64,000 bases of DNA from Prorocentrum cordatum (taxonomy: Eukaryota; Sar; Dinophyceae; Prorocentrales; Prorocentraceae), in the NCBI GenBank assembly GCA_963575745.1, contig CAUYUJ010015029.1, positions 268,501 through 332,500 on the forward strand. Direction: 5' to 3'. A program made the position numbers and the translations under genes. The notes below the pieces were generated by a model, which had not been told where the DNA came from, made no database searches, and saw only the letters and a list, made by a program, of their open reading frames with translations. Positions 54,650-64,000 of the stretch are shown piece after piece (position 1 is the stretch's first letter; each line of letters begins with the position of its first letter).

Positions 54650-55000
54650 AGACCCCCGGTAAGTTGACAAGAACGGTTGCCTTGAGACATTCTGGACACA
54701 TTGGTGTCGTCGGGCTTCGGCGAAAGCAGGAGGAAGGCAGCGACAGGATAGTCAAGCACAACATTGACGTAACACTCTCACGCACTTTTTGGCAGCAACG
54801 GCCTCGCGCGCAGCGACGAGGCGGAGAAAAAGAACAGGCAGTGCGCGCGGTGGCCGGGCCCTCAGCATCGCTCAGGATGCGGTCCTCGCCCGTCACGCAA
54901 TAGCTAATGAGACGATCGATATCGGTATACAGCAGGACCTCGGCCAGGAGAACATCCTTCAAGAACGCGAGACCCTCTGTCGGCCAGAACACACAGAACA
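54650..55000 (-). pseudogene. Low-confidence coding-like stretch
   Basis: The minus strand reads TEGLAFLKDVLLAEVLLYTD, then ISYCVTGEDRILSDAEGP. The plus strand of the same DNA also gives normal-looking residues (SIAQDAVLARHAIANETID). One strand may be a decayed exon, and the strand is undecided. No family is recognised. Confidence 0.2.
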
Positions 55001-55329
55001 TCCAAGGGTGCCCTCCCAGAACCGACCTCGATCTCATACCTCCGTCCGGCTGTGTACGGACGACGCGTGCCCGTGCGCGGAAAGAGCCGCGCGCGGACGC
55101 GGCCGACCATCCGGGGGCCCCGCGCGCAGGGGCCTCGGGGCCTGCAGAAGGGGAGCGTGCGCGCGGAGCTGCGGCTCCGCCGGCCGGAAAGGCCCGAGAT
55201 CTCAGCCAAAATAGTTACAGCCACACACATGCTCACACCCACACACACACACACACACATTCACGCACACACAGTCACACGCAAGTAACCTTCCCTGTCT
55301 GCTACACAACAGGAAAAACGTATGGAACC

Positions 55330-55495
55330 ACGCTCCCGAGGTCACGATCCATCTCGAGAAACGATTGGCCACTCGGGTTCAAAACTACTGGTCCGCGCTC
55401 CCGAGTCCACGGTCGCTGGAAACAACTATGGATGCGCGTTCCCGAGGCCCCGATCGATAGTAAAAACAAGTGGGTTCGCCCTCACGAGCTTCCAA
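55330..55495 (+). repeat. Short degenerate repeat
   Basis: CGCTCCCGAG or a variant recurs near 55332, 55400 and 55438, with similar following sequence. Confidence 0.4.
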
Positions 55496-55499
55496 GGCG

Positions 55500-56110
55500 G
55501 TCGATGCGGGCAACCGAGGTCGCCAAGACGGCCCAAGATGGCTCCAAGATTGCCCAAGATGGCCCCAAAGGCGGCCCAGGATGCCAGGCCCAAGAGGTCC
55601 CCAAGGCGGCCCCAGAGAGCCACAAGAGGACCCCCAGTAGGATCCGAAGAGGTCCAGCTCGATAGAGCTCTAGAAAAAAACTGACTACTGACTCTGTACG
55701 TGTTCACGTTTTCGGGTTTCCTTCAGCTCCGGACGGCTCGAAGAGACATCCGTGATGGCCTCACAACGTCCAAAGAGAGCCCGACTGCCCCCTCCAATGC
55801 GGCCTCAAGAGAGTCCAAGGGGGCGCCTCTAGATGGCCCAGGACGGCTCCAAGAGAGAGCAAGCCGACCCGAGAGGGCCTCCAGAAGGGAACGGGCACCT
55901 CGACGGCCCAAGGCGGCCCCGCGACGACCGCGAGATACCAACGGACGGCAAGAGGGACCCAAAGACGGCCGAAGGGAGCCACTGAACGGCCCAAGAGGGC
56001 TTCAAGATGGCCAAAGGCAGCCTCGAATCGGACCAGCGAGGGCCCCAAGACGGCCCAAGAGGGCTCCGAGACGGCCCAAAGTCACCCAAGAGACCCTGAG
56101 GACTGCCCCA
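55500..56110 (+). repeat. CAAGA(N)GGCC minisatellite, copy 2
   Basis: Same degenerate ~10-11-bp units as the intron at 8.6-9.1 kb. A ~110-bp unrelated stretch (about 55670-55780) interrupts it. Confidence 0.75.
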
Positions 56111-56194
56111 CAGGAGCCCAAAGCAGCCCGAAGGCGACCCGGATGAACGCCATGAGAGGTCCTCCAGAAGTGAAGAAACGGGTCACATGTGACG

Positions 56195-56560
56195 GTCGTT
56201 GTCCTCCTCCTTCTCCTCCTCCTCCTCTTTCTTCTTCTCCTTCCCGTCGTTATCACCATAAGCATCACAAGCAGCAACAACATAATCATCCAGCAGTAGT
56301 ATCGGCACTACCGCCGCCATAATCATAGTGATAAACATGATTGTCATCACTATCATCCTCACCATGTTACTCGCCCCCTCGTCCGTCACAATCCTACTCA
56401 TATTAGCCTCCCCAATCATCATCGTCATCCTTCGATTACCCTCCCCATCATCACCATCATCACCATCATAATCATAAGCATCGTCAGCATCATTACCAGC
56501 ATCAAGATCATCACATCATCAGTATTACCACCATCATCATCATCACATTCATCTAAGACA
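56195..56560 (+). repeat. CTC then CAT-rich tract
   Basis: CTCCTC to 56250, then imperfect CAT triplets to about 56555. Confidence 0.8.
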
Positions 56561-56587
56561 CCAGCACGACGTGGAAGAGCATGTTAC

Positions 56588-57043
56588 ATGCTACGTTGTC
56601 CCAATCCCCGAGGCACGAAGTACAACGTGAGAAAGCTTTCTGTCGATCGGCACCCAAGGTGCTGGGCTGGCACGGTGGCGGTACTTGCCAAAGGAAGTTT
56701 GGTAGTATGCGACGTCATGGTCCGTTCCAACTCGTATCTGCATTGGCAAGAGCAGCGGCTGAACAGACAACTTGTGGCACGACGTGAGTCACCCGATGGT
56801 GGAACTCCACGAGCACTACGTTCATGTATGATTCGTGTGTGGGTCGGGAACCCCTGGTCGCGGACAGAGGAACGCCACTGGCTCGACTTCAGCGACCGTA
56901 ACGTCCTCGCGACGATGACACATGATCGAATATCTCCAACCAGTGCTTCAAGGGTTCTTACTTCGCTTACCTCGGCGAGAAGGCCAAACGCACTTCTTTA
57001 CAAAGGTGTTGGCAAAGTTCGGCTTCCTGGAGGGGAGCGCTAA
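56588..57043 (+). CDS. Unknown ORF, low confidence
   Basis: A 151-residue plus-strand frame starting MLRCPNPRGTKYNVRKLSVD and ending at TAA 57041-57043. Composition is balanced (WAGTVAVLAKGSLVVCDVMV, RSNSYLHWQEQRLNRQLVA), unusual among the repeats around it. No domain is recognised. It lies between a CAT tract and the third copy of the CAAGA minisatellite. A frame this long can occur by chance in this DNA. Confidence 0.22.
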   Translation: MLRCPNPRGTKYNVRKLSVDRHPRCWAGTVAVLAKGSLVVCDVMVRSNSYLHWQEQRLNRQLVARRESPDGGTPRALRSCMIRVWVGNPWSRTEERHWLDFSDRNVLATMTHDRISPTSASRVLTSLTSARRPNALLYKGVGKVRLPGGER

Positions 57044-57064
57044 TTGAGTACCCCTCCTTCTTTG

Positions 57065-57290
57065 ACCGCTCACCTCCAAGATGGCCCCAAGATGGCCCAC
57101 GAGGCTCCCAAGAGTGCCCAAGAGGCGCCCAGGACGCCCCAAGAGGCCCCCAAGATGCCCCAACGATGCACCCAAAGGCTCCCAAGAGACCCCCAACAAG
57201 CCCGGAAAAGCTCTCCCGAGACACCCAACAAGCTTCACGAGGCCCGTGGGACCGCCAAGAGGACCCCAAGCCTCAAGACGCCCCAGCAGG
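57065..57290 (+). repeat. CAAGA(N)GGCC minisatellite, copy 3
   Basis: The clearest copy: successive units alternate 11 and 10 bp (CAAGATGGCCC, CAAGATGGCC, CACGAGGCTCC, CAAGAGTGCC...), giving a 21-bp dimer that encodes APK-xx-QE heptads in one frame. Confidence 0.85.
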
Positions 57291-58250
57291 CCTACAATAA
57301 GCTTTCAAGAGACATCGCAAGATATCCCGAGAAGCATACAAGCGGCCTCTGGCCTTTCCTTTCGCCATCCTCTCTTCCTCTTCCTCATCCGCCTGATCCT
57401 TCTCCTCCCTCCTCCCTTCCCCCTTCTCCCTCATCCCTCCTCCACCTCCCAATTCTCCTCCTCCTCCTCCTCCTCCATATCCTCCTCCTCCTTCTCCTCC
57501 TCCTCCTCCGCCTCCTCCTCCTCTGGTTCCTCCTCCATCCTCCCCCTCTTGGGGTACGACGGTTTCCCAGCCGTTATTCCGCTGCATGCTCCCCCACATG
57601 CCTGAGCAGGGCAACTCGCCTGAACATCGTTTCTGGATGGACTGGGGGGGGGTACTTTTTGGTCGGCGGCTTCGAGGCAGCGGTCAGGGAGCGGAAGGCG
57701 TCGTCTGGGCCAGCAGGCGAGGCTAATTAGCTACAACAGGCAACGCAAACTCTGGGGGGGTGGGGGGGGGGTTACGCGACGCGTCTATAATTGGATACGT
57801 CCGTCGGACGCGGTTTCGCCTGGTGCCCGATTGGTGGCCGCCAGTGGGCGCCTCGTAAGCGCCCCGCGCGCTGGTTGGGTCTGGAGGGTTTCGCCTGTTT
57901 CTTGGTTGGTGGCCGCCCGTATGCGCCTCGTGGACGCCCCATGCGCTAGCATGCACTGCGTAGCTGGCATCACATGGCTTGCGCTGAATATGGCCCGCCC
58001 TCTTGTATTGCAATGTATACGTGATTCTTCCCCATCGTCCACCCTAAATCGAAGGTTGAGGGGTGAGATCGCTGTGAAACGAAGAGTCCCCCCACTGGGA
58101 AATCAGTTTCGGTTTCGGTTTCGTGTCGTGCGTGCGGGCAAGGCGAAGCTGCGTGGGCGCGCGCAAGGAATGACCCCACCGTCGCCTGGTCGATTCGGAT
58201 GCAGTGGACCGCCCCTCCGCCCACGGTGGGCGCGCGGTGGCCCGGGGTGT
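57291..58250. other. Low-complexity and mixed DNA, no gene
   Basis: CTC-rich run at 57370-57550, a GGGG run near 57755-57775, and a ~70-bp direct duplication (TTCGCCTG...TTGGTGGCCGCC) at about 57825-57925. Confidence 0.45.
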
Positions 58251-58257
58251 CCCGCCG

Positions 58258-58325
58258 TGGTGTCCTGTGGTGTCCCGTTGGTGTCCCGTTAGTGTCCCGT
58301 TGGTGTCCCGTCGATGTTCCGTCGG
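58258..58325 (+). repeat. GTGTCCCGTTG short tandem repeat
   Basis: About five units of TGGTGTCCCGT(T/C), 10-13 bp apart. Confidence 0.85.
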
Positions 58326-58359
58326 CGGTGGGCGGGCAGTGGGCAGGGGTGTCCCGCCA

Positions 58360-58700
58360 TGGTATCGATAGTGAAATCGATCGCGAGATCGATCATGATA
58401 TCGCTAGAACAGGACGGATAGTGAGGTCGAAAATGAGATTGGCACTGAGGTTGATTGTGACATTGGTTGTGAGGTCGATCGTGAGATCGATAATGATATC
58501 GATAGAAGAATCGATGATCGTGGTATCGATAATGCAGCTGATAGTGTATTCGAAACAGAGATCTACAATCATATGTATAATGGGACTGGTCGTGGGGTAT
58601 ATAGTGGCACCGGTCGAGTATGATCAATCCTGTCGGGTCGATCGTGGAATCGATCGTGTGAGATCGAAAGCGGGGGCGATAGCGATATTCCACTGCCGCA
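58360..58700 (+). repeat. GATC/ATCGAT-rich ~12-bp repeat
   Basis: Degenerate units such as GTGAGATCGATC and GATAATGATATCGATAG, very rich in GATC and ATCGAT palindromes. Confidence 0.75.
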
Positions 58701-58859
58701 CAACACCATAATCGCGCGACGATGCTAGCTCGAAAGCGCGTCACCAACATCGTCATCATCACGCCCATCAAAATTGCCAGCAGTTGGTGATTTCCCCCAT
58801 CCATCAATCTCCTCATCACCCGATGGGTGGTCGTAAAGGTATGAATTCAGTCCACCCCA

Positions 58860-60640
58860 GGCAATCTTTGTATAGCCCCCCTTTTGCGCGCACCCGTTCA
58901 TAAGAATCCTCTATCTTCAGGCGAAGTGCACAAGCGCGCGCCGTCGCGAACGCATGACCAAGTAATTCGGGAACACCATGTCCCGCAAAGATTTCAACAC
59001 CTACCCCCCCCCCCCTCCCCCGAAAGAATTTAAAGCAACAAACACGCCACTGGTTTTGCAAACAAGAAATTCAAACAAACATGCGTTCTCACGGATACGA
59101 GTTTTGAGACAAAAACCTACTGTTCCCAACATTGCCAGCATACGCTACCAGACGTGCCTTCCGCTCGCGCGTATCGATATCGTTCGAACCCACTTTGTGC
59201 GCGTGTTGCCACAAGAACCCCAAACGAAGACATGTGACGGAATGCACACGCGCGCGTGGTCGCGAGCGCATGTCTACATCCGTCAGCAACCTTCGTTCCC
59301 ATAAAAGGTTTCACATCGAGTGCCCCGAACATGCGTCACGACACATGGTGTTGCAGCGCTGGTTCCCAGAAGCAAGAACATCGGACGAAATCATTCGAAC
59401 GCCTTTGCGCGCGTGCTGGAGGGGGGTGCAACCCCTGTCGAATGATACCATGCGGGCCACTCGCGCGCGTCGGCCGCAGGCGCTCGAACTTTTGCCAAAA
59501 CCTTTACCACCGACGCAAAGACAGCATCATCGTCATCGGCGTGACCAACATCGGCGCCATCATTGCTATGCCGCCGTCACCGCAACCATCGCCACCGTCT
59601 TCGCAACTGTCACCATCGGGTCTACTTGCCGCTTCCGATGCCGCCATGATGCCACGCCCGCCCAAGGTCACCGACTCACATTGCGATGCTCGCGGGGAAG
59701 TAAGCAGCGGTCAGCACCACCGCGGCCGCGTGGGTCACGCCAAACTACCTGGCCGCTGTGCGCGCGAGCGTGCGCGGGCGAGCGCAGCCGCAGAGATGCA
59801 CCAGCCAACACCGAGCTCTCATCGCGATCGCCGCCGCATGGGTTCTGCAAACAAGGTTGTGGGGTGGTGCAGGTGGGTGGGGTGATCGCGAGAGAAGTGG
59901 CATTGACAACGCCTAGAATTTATCCTGTGTGATTTATTTGTTCTTATATTGAAAATTGGTTATACCACCCTCCCCCCCGGGTTTAAAGACCCCCCGGGAA
60001 CCGATGCAAAGCACATCGGATTTCGACCCAATGTCCATCCGACCTGTGAATTCATACTTTCCCCCCCCAAACGGTATCGGCCCCCCTCCGTCATCCGATG
60101 CGAAAAAATATGCGCGCACACTCGTTTAACAGACTTCCTAAGTTTTCAAACATCCATTGAACAAAAAAAAAAAAAAGACAAAGTGCGCACGCGCGCGTCG
60201 TCGCGCACGCATGCCGAAATCCTTCAAAAACCTTCGGTTTCAGAAGGAATTGGAAATCGAGCTTCAACAGAAAACCTACGACACAGGGCTTCGCAACACT
60301 AAATGTCTAAGCAAATGTACGCGCGCGCTCTTGCGAAATCTTGAGGCCACCATAGGTTTTCCAAGATTTCCAAAACAGAGAATACTACCAAACGGGGTTC
60401 GCGCGCGCGCATGTCGAAATCTTTCGAACGCCCTTGCGCGCGTGCCGTCGCGAGAATCCACAGCAAAAAACGGGACGAAGTGAACGCGCGCGCGTCGTCG
60501 CGCGCGCATACCGAAATCATTCAAAAACACTCGTTTTCGGAAGAATTTCAAAATCGTGTGCCCAAACAAAAAACAACAAAACGCATGGTTTCGCAACGCG
60601 GGTGTTCAACAAAAGCGTGCGCGCGCGCTCTTGCGTCGTC
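58860..60640 (+). repeat. Irregular GCGCGC-containing repeat series
   Basis: A unit with ACGCGCGCGTCGTCGCG-CGCATG followed by CCGAAATC-TTC-AA recurs near 58935, 59250, 59385, 60190, 60318, 60400, 60484 and 60618, spaced irregularly (about 80-130 bp where dense). AT-rich pieces lie between. No gene was found, although 59500-59880 is less repetitive. Confidence 0.6.
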
Positions 60641-60837
60641 GTCGTCGTCGCGGTCCTCCCTCCTCCCTCGTCGTCGTCGTCGTCGCCGTCGTCGTCCTCT
60701 GTCTTTCCACGTCGTCGTCGTCCTCTTTGGCGTCGTCGTCGTTTCCGTCGTCGTTGTCGCCGTGGTCGTCCTTCCTCCTCCCTCGTCGTCGTCGTCGTCG
60801 GCGTCGGCGTCTCGTCGTCGTCCCTCCTATTTCGTCG

Positions 60838-60872
<35 letters not shown>

Positions 60873-61290
60873 TTCCCTGCTCCCTCATCGTTGTCGTCGT
60901 CGGCGTCGTCGTGCTCTGTCTTTCCTCGTCGTTCGATTCGTCGCCGTCCTCCCTCCTCCCTCGTCGTTGTCGTTGTCGCCGTCGTCGTCCTCCCTCCTCC
61001 CTCGTCGTCGTCGTCTTCGTTGGCGTCGTCGTCGTCGTCTTCGTCGTCGTCGTCATCGTCGTCGTCGGCCTCATCGTCGTCGTCGTCGGCGTCGTCGTCG
61101 TCGTGGTCATCGTCGTCGTCGTCGTCGTCGGCGTCGGCGTCGTCGTCGTCGGTGTCGTCGTCGTCGTTGTCGTCGTCGTCGTTGTCGTCGCCGAAGTCGT
61201 TGGAGACGTCGGTGTTGTCGTAGTCGTTGTCGTCGACGGCGGCGTCGTCGTCGTTATTGCTGTCGTCGTCGGTGTCGTTGCCAAGTGACA
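60640..61290 (+). repeat. ~650-bp GTC trinucleotide tract
   Basis: GTCGTC runs with GGC, GCC and TTC interruptions. The poly-Val/Ser/Arg and poly-Thr/Asp frames are artefacts. Confidence 0.95.
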
Positions 61291-61384
61291 TTCGGTACCT
61301 ACCGTTACGGTCTTCAGAGATCTTGCGACCAAGTTGCGGGTGGGAGGTTAGGATGTTTGCACGAGCAGTGGAGAGGACGGTGAC

Positions 61385-61680
61385 TTACACCCCATAGCTT
61401 GCACCACACAGACTGCATCAAATCGCCTTCACAGCAGCTTTCACCTCAGAGCTTGCACCACAAAGCTTCCACCCAACAGCTTGCATCACACGGAAGCCTG
61501 CTCCACCTAGCTTCCACCACATAGGTTGAACCAAACAACTTGCACCACAGAACTTGCACCGCATAGCGTACACTGCATAGCTTGCAACACCTGGCTGACA
61601 CCACACGTACCACATAGCTTCCACCACATAGCATACCGTCTAACTTGCACCTCCTGTAAACCACCACAACTGCTGCACCG
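61385..61680 (+). repeat. ~14-bp tandem repeat, about 20 units
   Basis: Units like CACCACATAGCTTG and CACCGCATAGCGTA repeat every 11-17 bp, mostly 14. Confidence 0.8.
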
Positions 61681-62640
61681 CATAACAATAACTCACTATT
61701 TGATCCACGCTGTCAAACATCTTGCTACAACATATGCAAAATAAGGAGCGACTCCCTTGTGACAATTATGCGCCAACTGAACCTAATGTCTGCATGCCCC
61801 TCTTGGCGGAGGCCTGCATAAGAGGAGGGTTGGGGGAGTGGACCTCCCAAATCTTGCTCACGACATTGAACTATGAATTTGGATGTGGTTTGCCTTACCC
61901 CCAGAGGCCTCTGGAGCCATCTGAAAGCATCTGGGGACCCCTTAGGACCTGCAGGGCCGACTGGGGATGTCTGGGGGTCAGGAACCCGGAGGTGACACCG
62001 AAACCCACCAGAGAGTATATCTGCAAAGAGAGCAAGCAAACAAAGTGGTACAATGGCGCGCCTCTTGAACTGGCGCGCCGAGGCTGGAACCTTCTCTTTC
62101 CTGCGGGAGCTGTGGCATTGCGGCTGCGCTCTTCCCGTCTCTGAACCTCTCTCTACCGGTTCTTCTCCTCGGGCTGCTCACAATCGTCCTCTTCCTTCTG
62201 CTGTGATTGCTGGTCCGCCTGATCCCACTCCAGTTCCCACTCCCCCTCCTTCTCCTGTTTTGCCCTTTGCCCTCAAGCTACGCCGTCTGCTGCTACCGCC
62301 ACCGGGCGAGAGACCTGTTCATCACAACCGCGAATCTTGCCTTTCGGCGAGGCGAGGCGAACGGCGAGAAACGGAGGGAGGGGAAGGATGGGAGCAAGGG
62401 GAGCACAGCGGGCGCCGTCCCGCGCCCGCGCAACCAGGCGGGACACATAGATGCAGACAGAGGGACAGAGAGAGAGAGAAGAGAGAGAGGGAGAGGAGCA
62501 CAGCTGCCGAGGAAAGGGAAGCGCGGACGGGGAAGACAGATGTTGCCTTGACAAACGCCGCTGCTGCCTGCTGCCGTAGGCCGTCCACCCGTGCAGCTTA
62601 GCGTGCCCGCCTTGTGATGGTAGCCGCGCTGACCTGCAGG
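61681..62640. other. No recognised gene
   Basis: Mixed sequence followed by GAGAGAGA-rich DNA at 62455-62500. Open frames lack domains. Confidence 0.4.
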
Positions 62641-62664
62641 AGGACTTCTGTGTAACCACCTGGC

Positions 62665-63015
62665 GAAAACCAACTTCCAAGTACGTTTTTCCATGGCCTG
62701 CTGCGTCGACCCAACATCGCAGGTCAAAACGGCCGCCACCGCCGGCGCGACCAGCTTGACCGACACAGTCTGCTTGTTTGACGGGACCGCAACGTTGGAT
62801 TCTCTTCCGAGCCTGCGTCTTACACCATGCAGCGGTGCCCCCTTATTGCTATCGACTGCCGCGTTGTAGATGAGGCAGATACGAGCACCTGTGGTCGCCA
62901 AGCACGCCGCCTCGTCTGCAAGGGTCTCAAATCTCCTCTGCCACGCGACCTCGTCGCGTGGGGGTGGGGGAACTCGTCGGTGACCTCCTGGCAGTCCTCC
63001 ACGGGGACACTGCAA
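62665..63015 (-). CDS. Coding-like exon candidate, unknown
   Basis: Minus-strand frame with balanced composition: FETLADEAACLATTGARICL, then YNAAVDSNKGAPLHGVRRRL, NVAVPSNKQTVSVKLVAPAV and STQQAMEKRTWKLVFAR. An AG|GT candidate donor (GCCAG then GTGG) lies just after KLVFA at about 62664. Beyond that the frame becomes Pro/Ser/Leu-rich, so the exon probably ends there. The upstream boundary is unclear. It could be one exon of a gene continuing toward 63.85 kb. No family is recognised. Confidence 0.35.
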
Positions 63016-63151
63016 ACTGCCGCCAGCGGCGTCGTGGACTGAACGGGCGGCAGACTACACTCTCGCATAGAAGCACCATGGCTGTCTCCCGCGTACGAAC
63101 CACCGTTGCCGTCTTGTCTCGGGACATGATCATGGAGGGGGACCTGTCTGG

Positions 63152-63825
63152 TCAACCTCGGCTGATCCCGCCAGCGCAACGAATCGTCACACAATTGCTG
63201 GGCTGCTCGCCGCGGACACCGCGCGCGCGCGCTGTGAGCCTGCAGCGGATCACCTGTGCTGCGAAGCCTACTTTCGTCGAAACCCTCGAGGCGATGCGTG
63301 AATCCAAATTTGGTCGGACCTGTCTGGGCTGCACTGCCACCGTAATCGCGACCGTGAACCGCCCTCTATTACAGCCCATGTCCGTCGCCATGTGCCCCCC
63401 CCATCTGCGGTCGATCGCCGTCACCCGATACAGGCCCAGGAATACGGATGGGAGCTACACAGCGGCCGCCGCATGCACCTGCGCATCAGCTCTGCCTCAA
63501 CGTTGCGCGGTGTGACCTCGCGGGTGCGCATGGAGGGATGGTGTGTGTTCATGGCGACTGCGATGGCCTTGCTGGTGGCCTCACGGGTCCCGATCGTATC
63601 GCAACATTTGTTAAACTTTCTTGTCGTGCCTTCCTTTGTGACCCCCACGCTTCCCTCCACGAAGTCACCACCCTTGGCCGCCAACGGCATTCTGATTTGG
63701 ACACAAGCATCACGCGCGACCTCAACAACAGCCATGTCGTCGACCTGCCATGGCGACACCACCCAACAGATAGACCTGAGACAGAGGTCGCCTGTGAACC
63801 AGTGGGCCTGCGAGATCTCATCCAA
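63152..63825 (-). pseudogene. Coding-like islands in two frames
   Basis: Two abutting minus-strand frames: 63825-63421 (QVDDMAVVEVARDACVQIRM, then KGGDFVEGSVGVTKEGTTRK and NVEAELMRRCMRRPLCSS) and 63424-63152 (MTAIDRRWGGHMATDMGCNR, FTVAITVAVQPRQVRPNLDS). The change of frame near 63422 suggests a frameshift or splice. They may belong with the exon candidate at 62.7-63.0 kb. No family, and no diagnostic motif. Confidence 0.3.
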
Positions 63826-64000
63826 ACAAAGGCAGCACTGGGATGTGACCCCTCCTGCGCCAGCTCGAGCAGGTCACGTGGCGCCCTCGCAAGGGGCCCG
63901 AGGCTGTCATAAGCCTCCTCGCCAGCCTCGTCCTCAGCTACCGGGTGAGAAGAGGACGGCCCCGCAGAGGGCCGAGGAGTGGGCAACCGTCGCTAATGAA

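Noticed and set aside
1-64000. tRNA, rRNA or snRNA genes
   Set aside because: No tRNA-like B-box with matching arms or rRNA-conserved block was seen by eye. A covariance-model search would be decisive.

Overview
This window looks like nuclear DNA of a dinoflagellate. It is GC-rich overall and almost free of intact genes. It is filled with decayed retroelements, minisatellites and long simple repeats. The most specific clue is a 20-of-22 match to the dinoflagellate spliced-leader sequence at 28217-28238. Splice-like gene structure and copia-type and LINE-type pol remnants fit a eukaryotic protist. A Prorocentrum-like genome is a reasonable guess from the GC content, but I cannot verify the species. 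No bacterial, organellar, rRNA or tRNA gene was recognised.

Layout. 1-2.2 kb is a very GC-rich block with a broken coding-like frame. 2.2-7.1 kb holds three copies (A, B, C) of one dispersed repeat, with B and C inverted, plus a GC-rich plus-strand ORF and a zinc-ribbon-like fragment at 3.2-4.3 kb. 7.3-9.8 kb is the best host-gene candidate: a minus-strand two-exon coiled-coil protein whose intron is packed with a ~21-bp minisatellite. 9.8-11.1 kb holds short repeats and a ~0.8-kb TATG microsatellite. 12.35-13.99 kb is a decayed Ty1/copia RT-RNase H remnant. It abuts a ~1.7-kb foldback element (about 14.0-15.7 kb) whose inverted arms are built from 18-bp tandem repeats. 16.3-18.2 kb is a frameshifted LINE with an intact YADD motif, flanked by ~89-bp satellite on both sides. 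19.1-25.2 kb is GC-rich with a few minus-strand coding-like islands. 25.2-28.2 kb is mostly GGA and CAT microsatellite.

28.2 kb carries the spliced-leader relict. 29.9-30.5 kb is another array of the ~90-bp satellite. 33.4-42.1 kb contains a second, larger copia-like remnant on the minus strand: gag-like, aspartic protease with DTGA, integrase C-terminal region and linker. It is interrupted by a 101-bp tandem array and bracketed by diverged direct repeats. 43.3-45.5 kb has a 65-bp array, a GTC-rich tract and two adjacent strong hairpins. 46-54.4 kb is mostly simple-sequence DNA (CTC, CAT, CA, CACGCC, CAA). 54.4-57.3 kb has low-confidence ORFs and two more copies of the 21-bp family. 57.7-61.7 kb holds GATC-rich, GCGCGC-rich, GTC and 14-bp repeats. 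62.6-63.9 kb has minus-strand coding-like islands.

Functionally the window reads as a transposon graveyard around at most one plausible host gene. Most long open frames here come from stop-free repeats or GC-rich DNA and are not proposed as genes.
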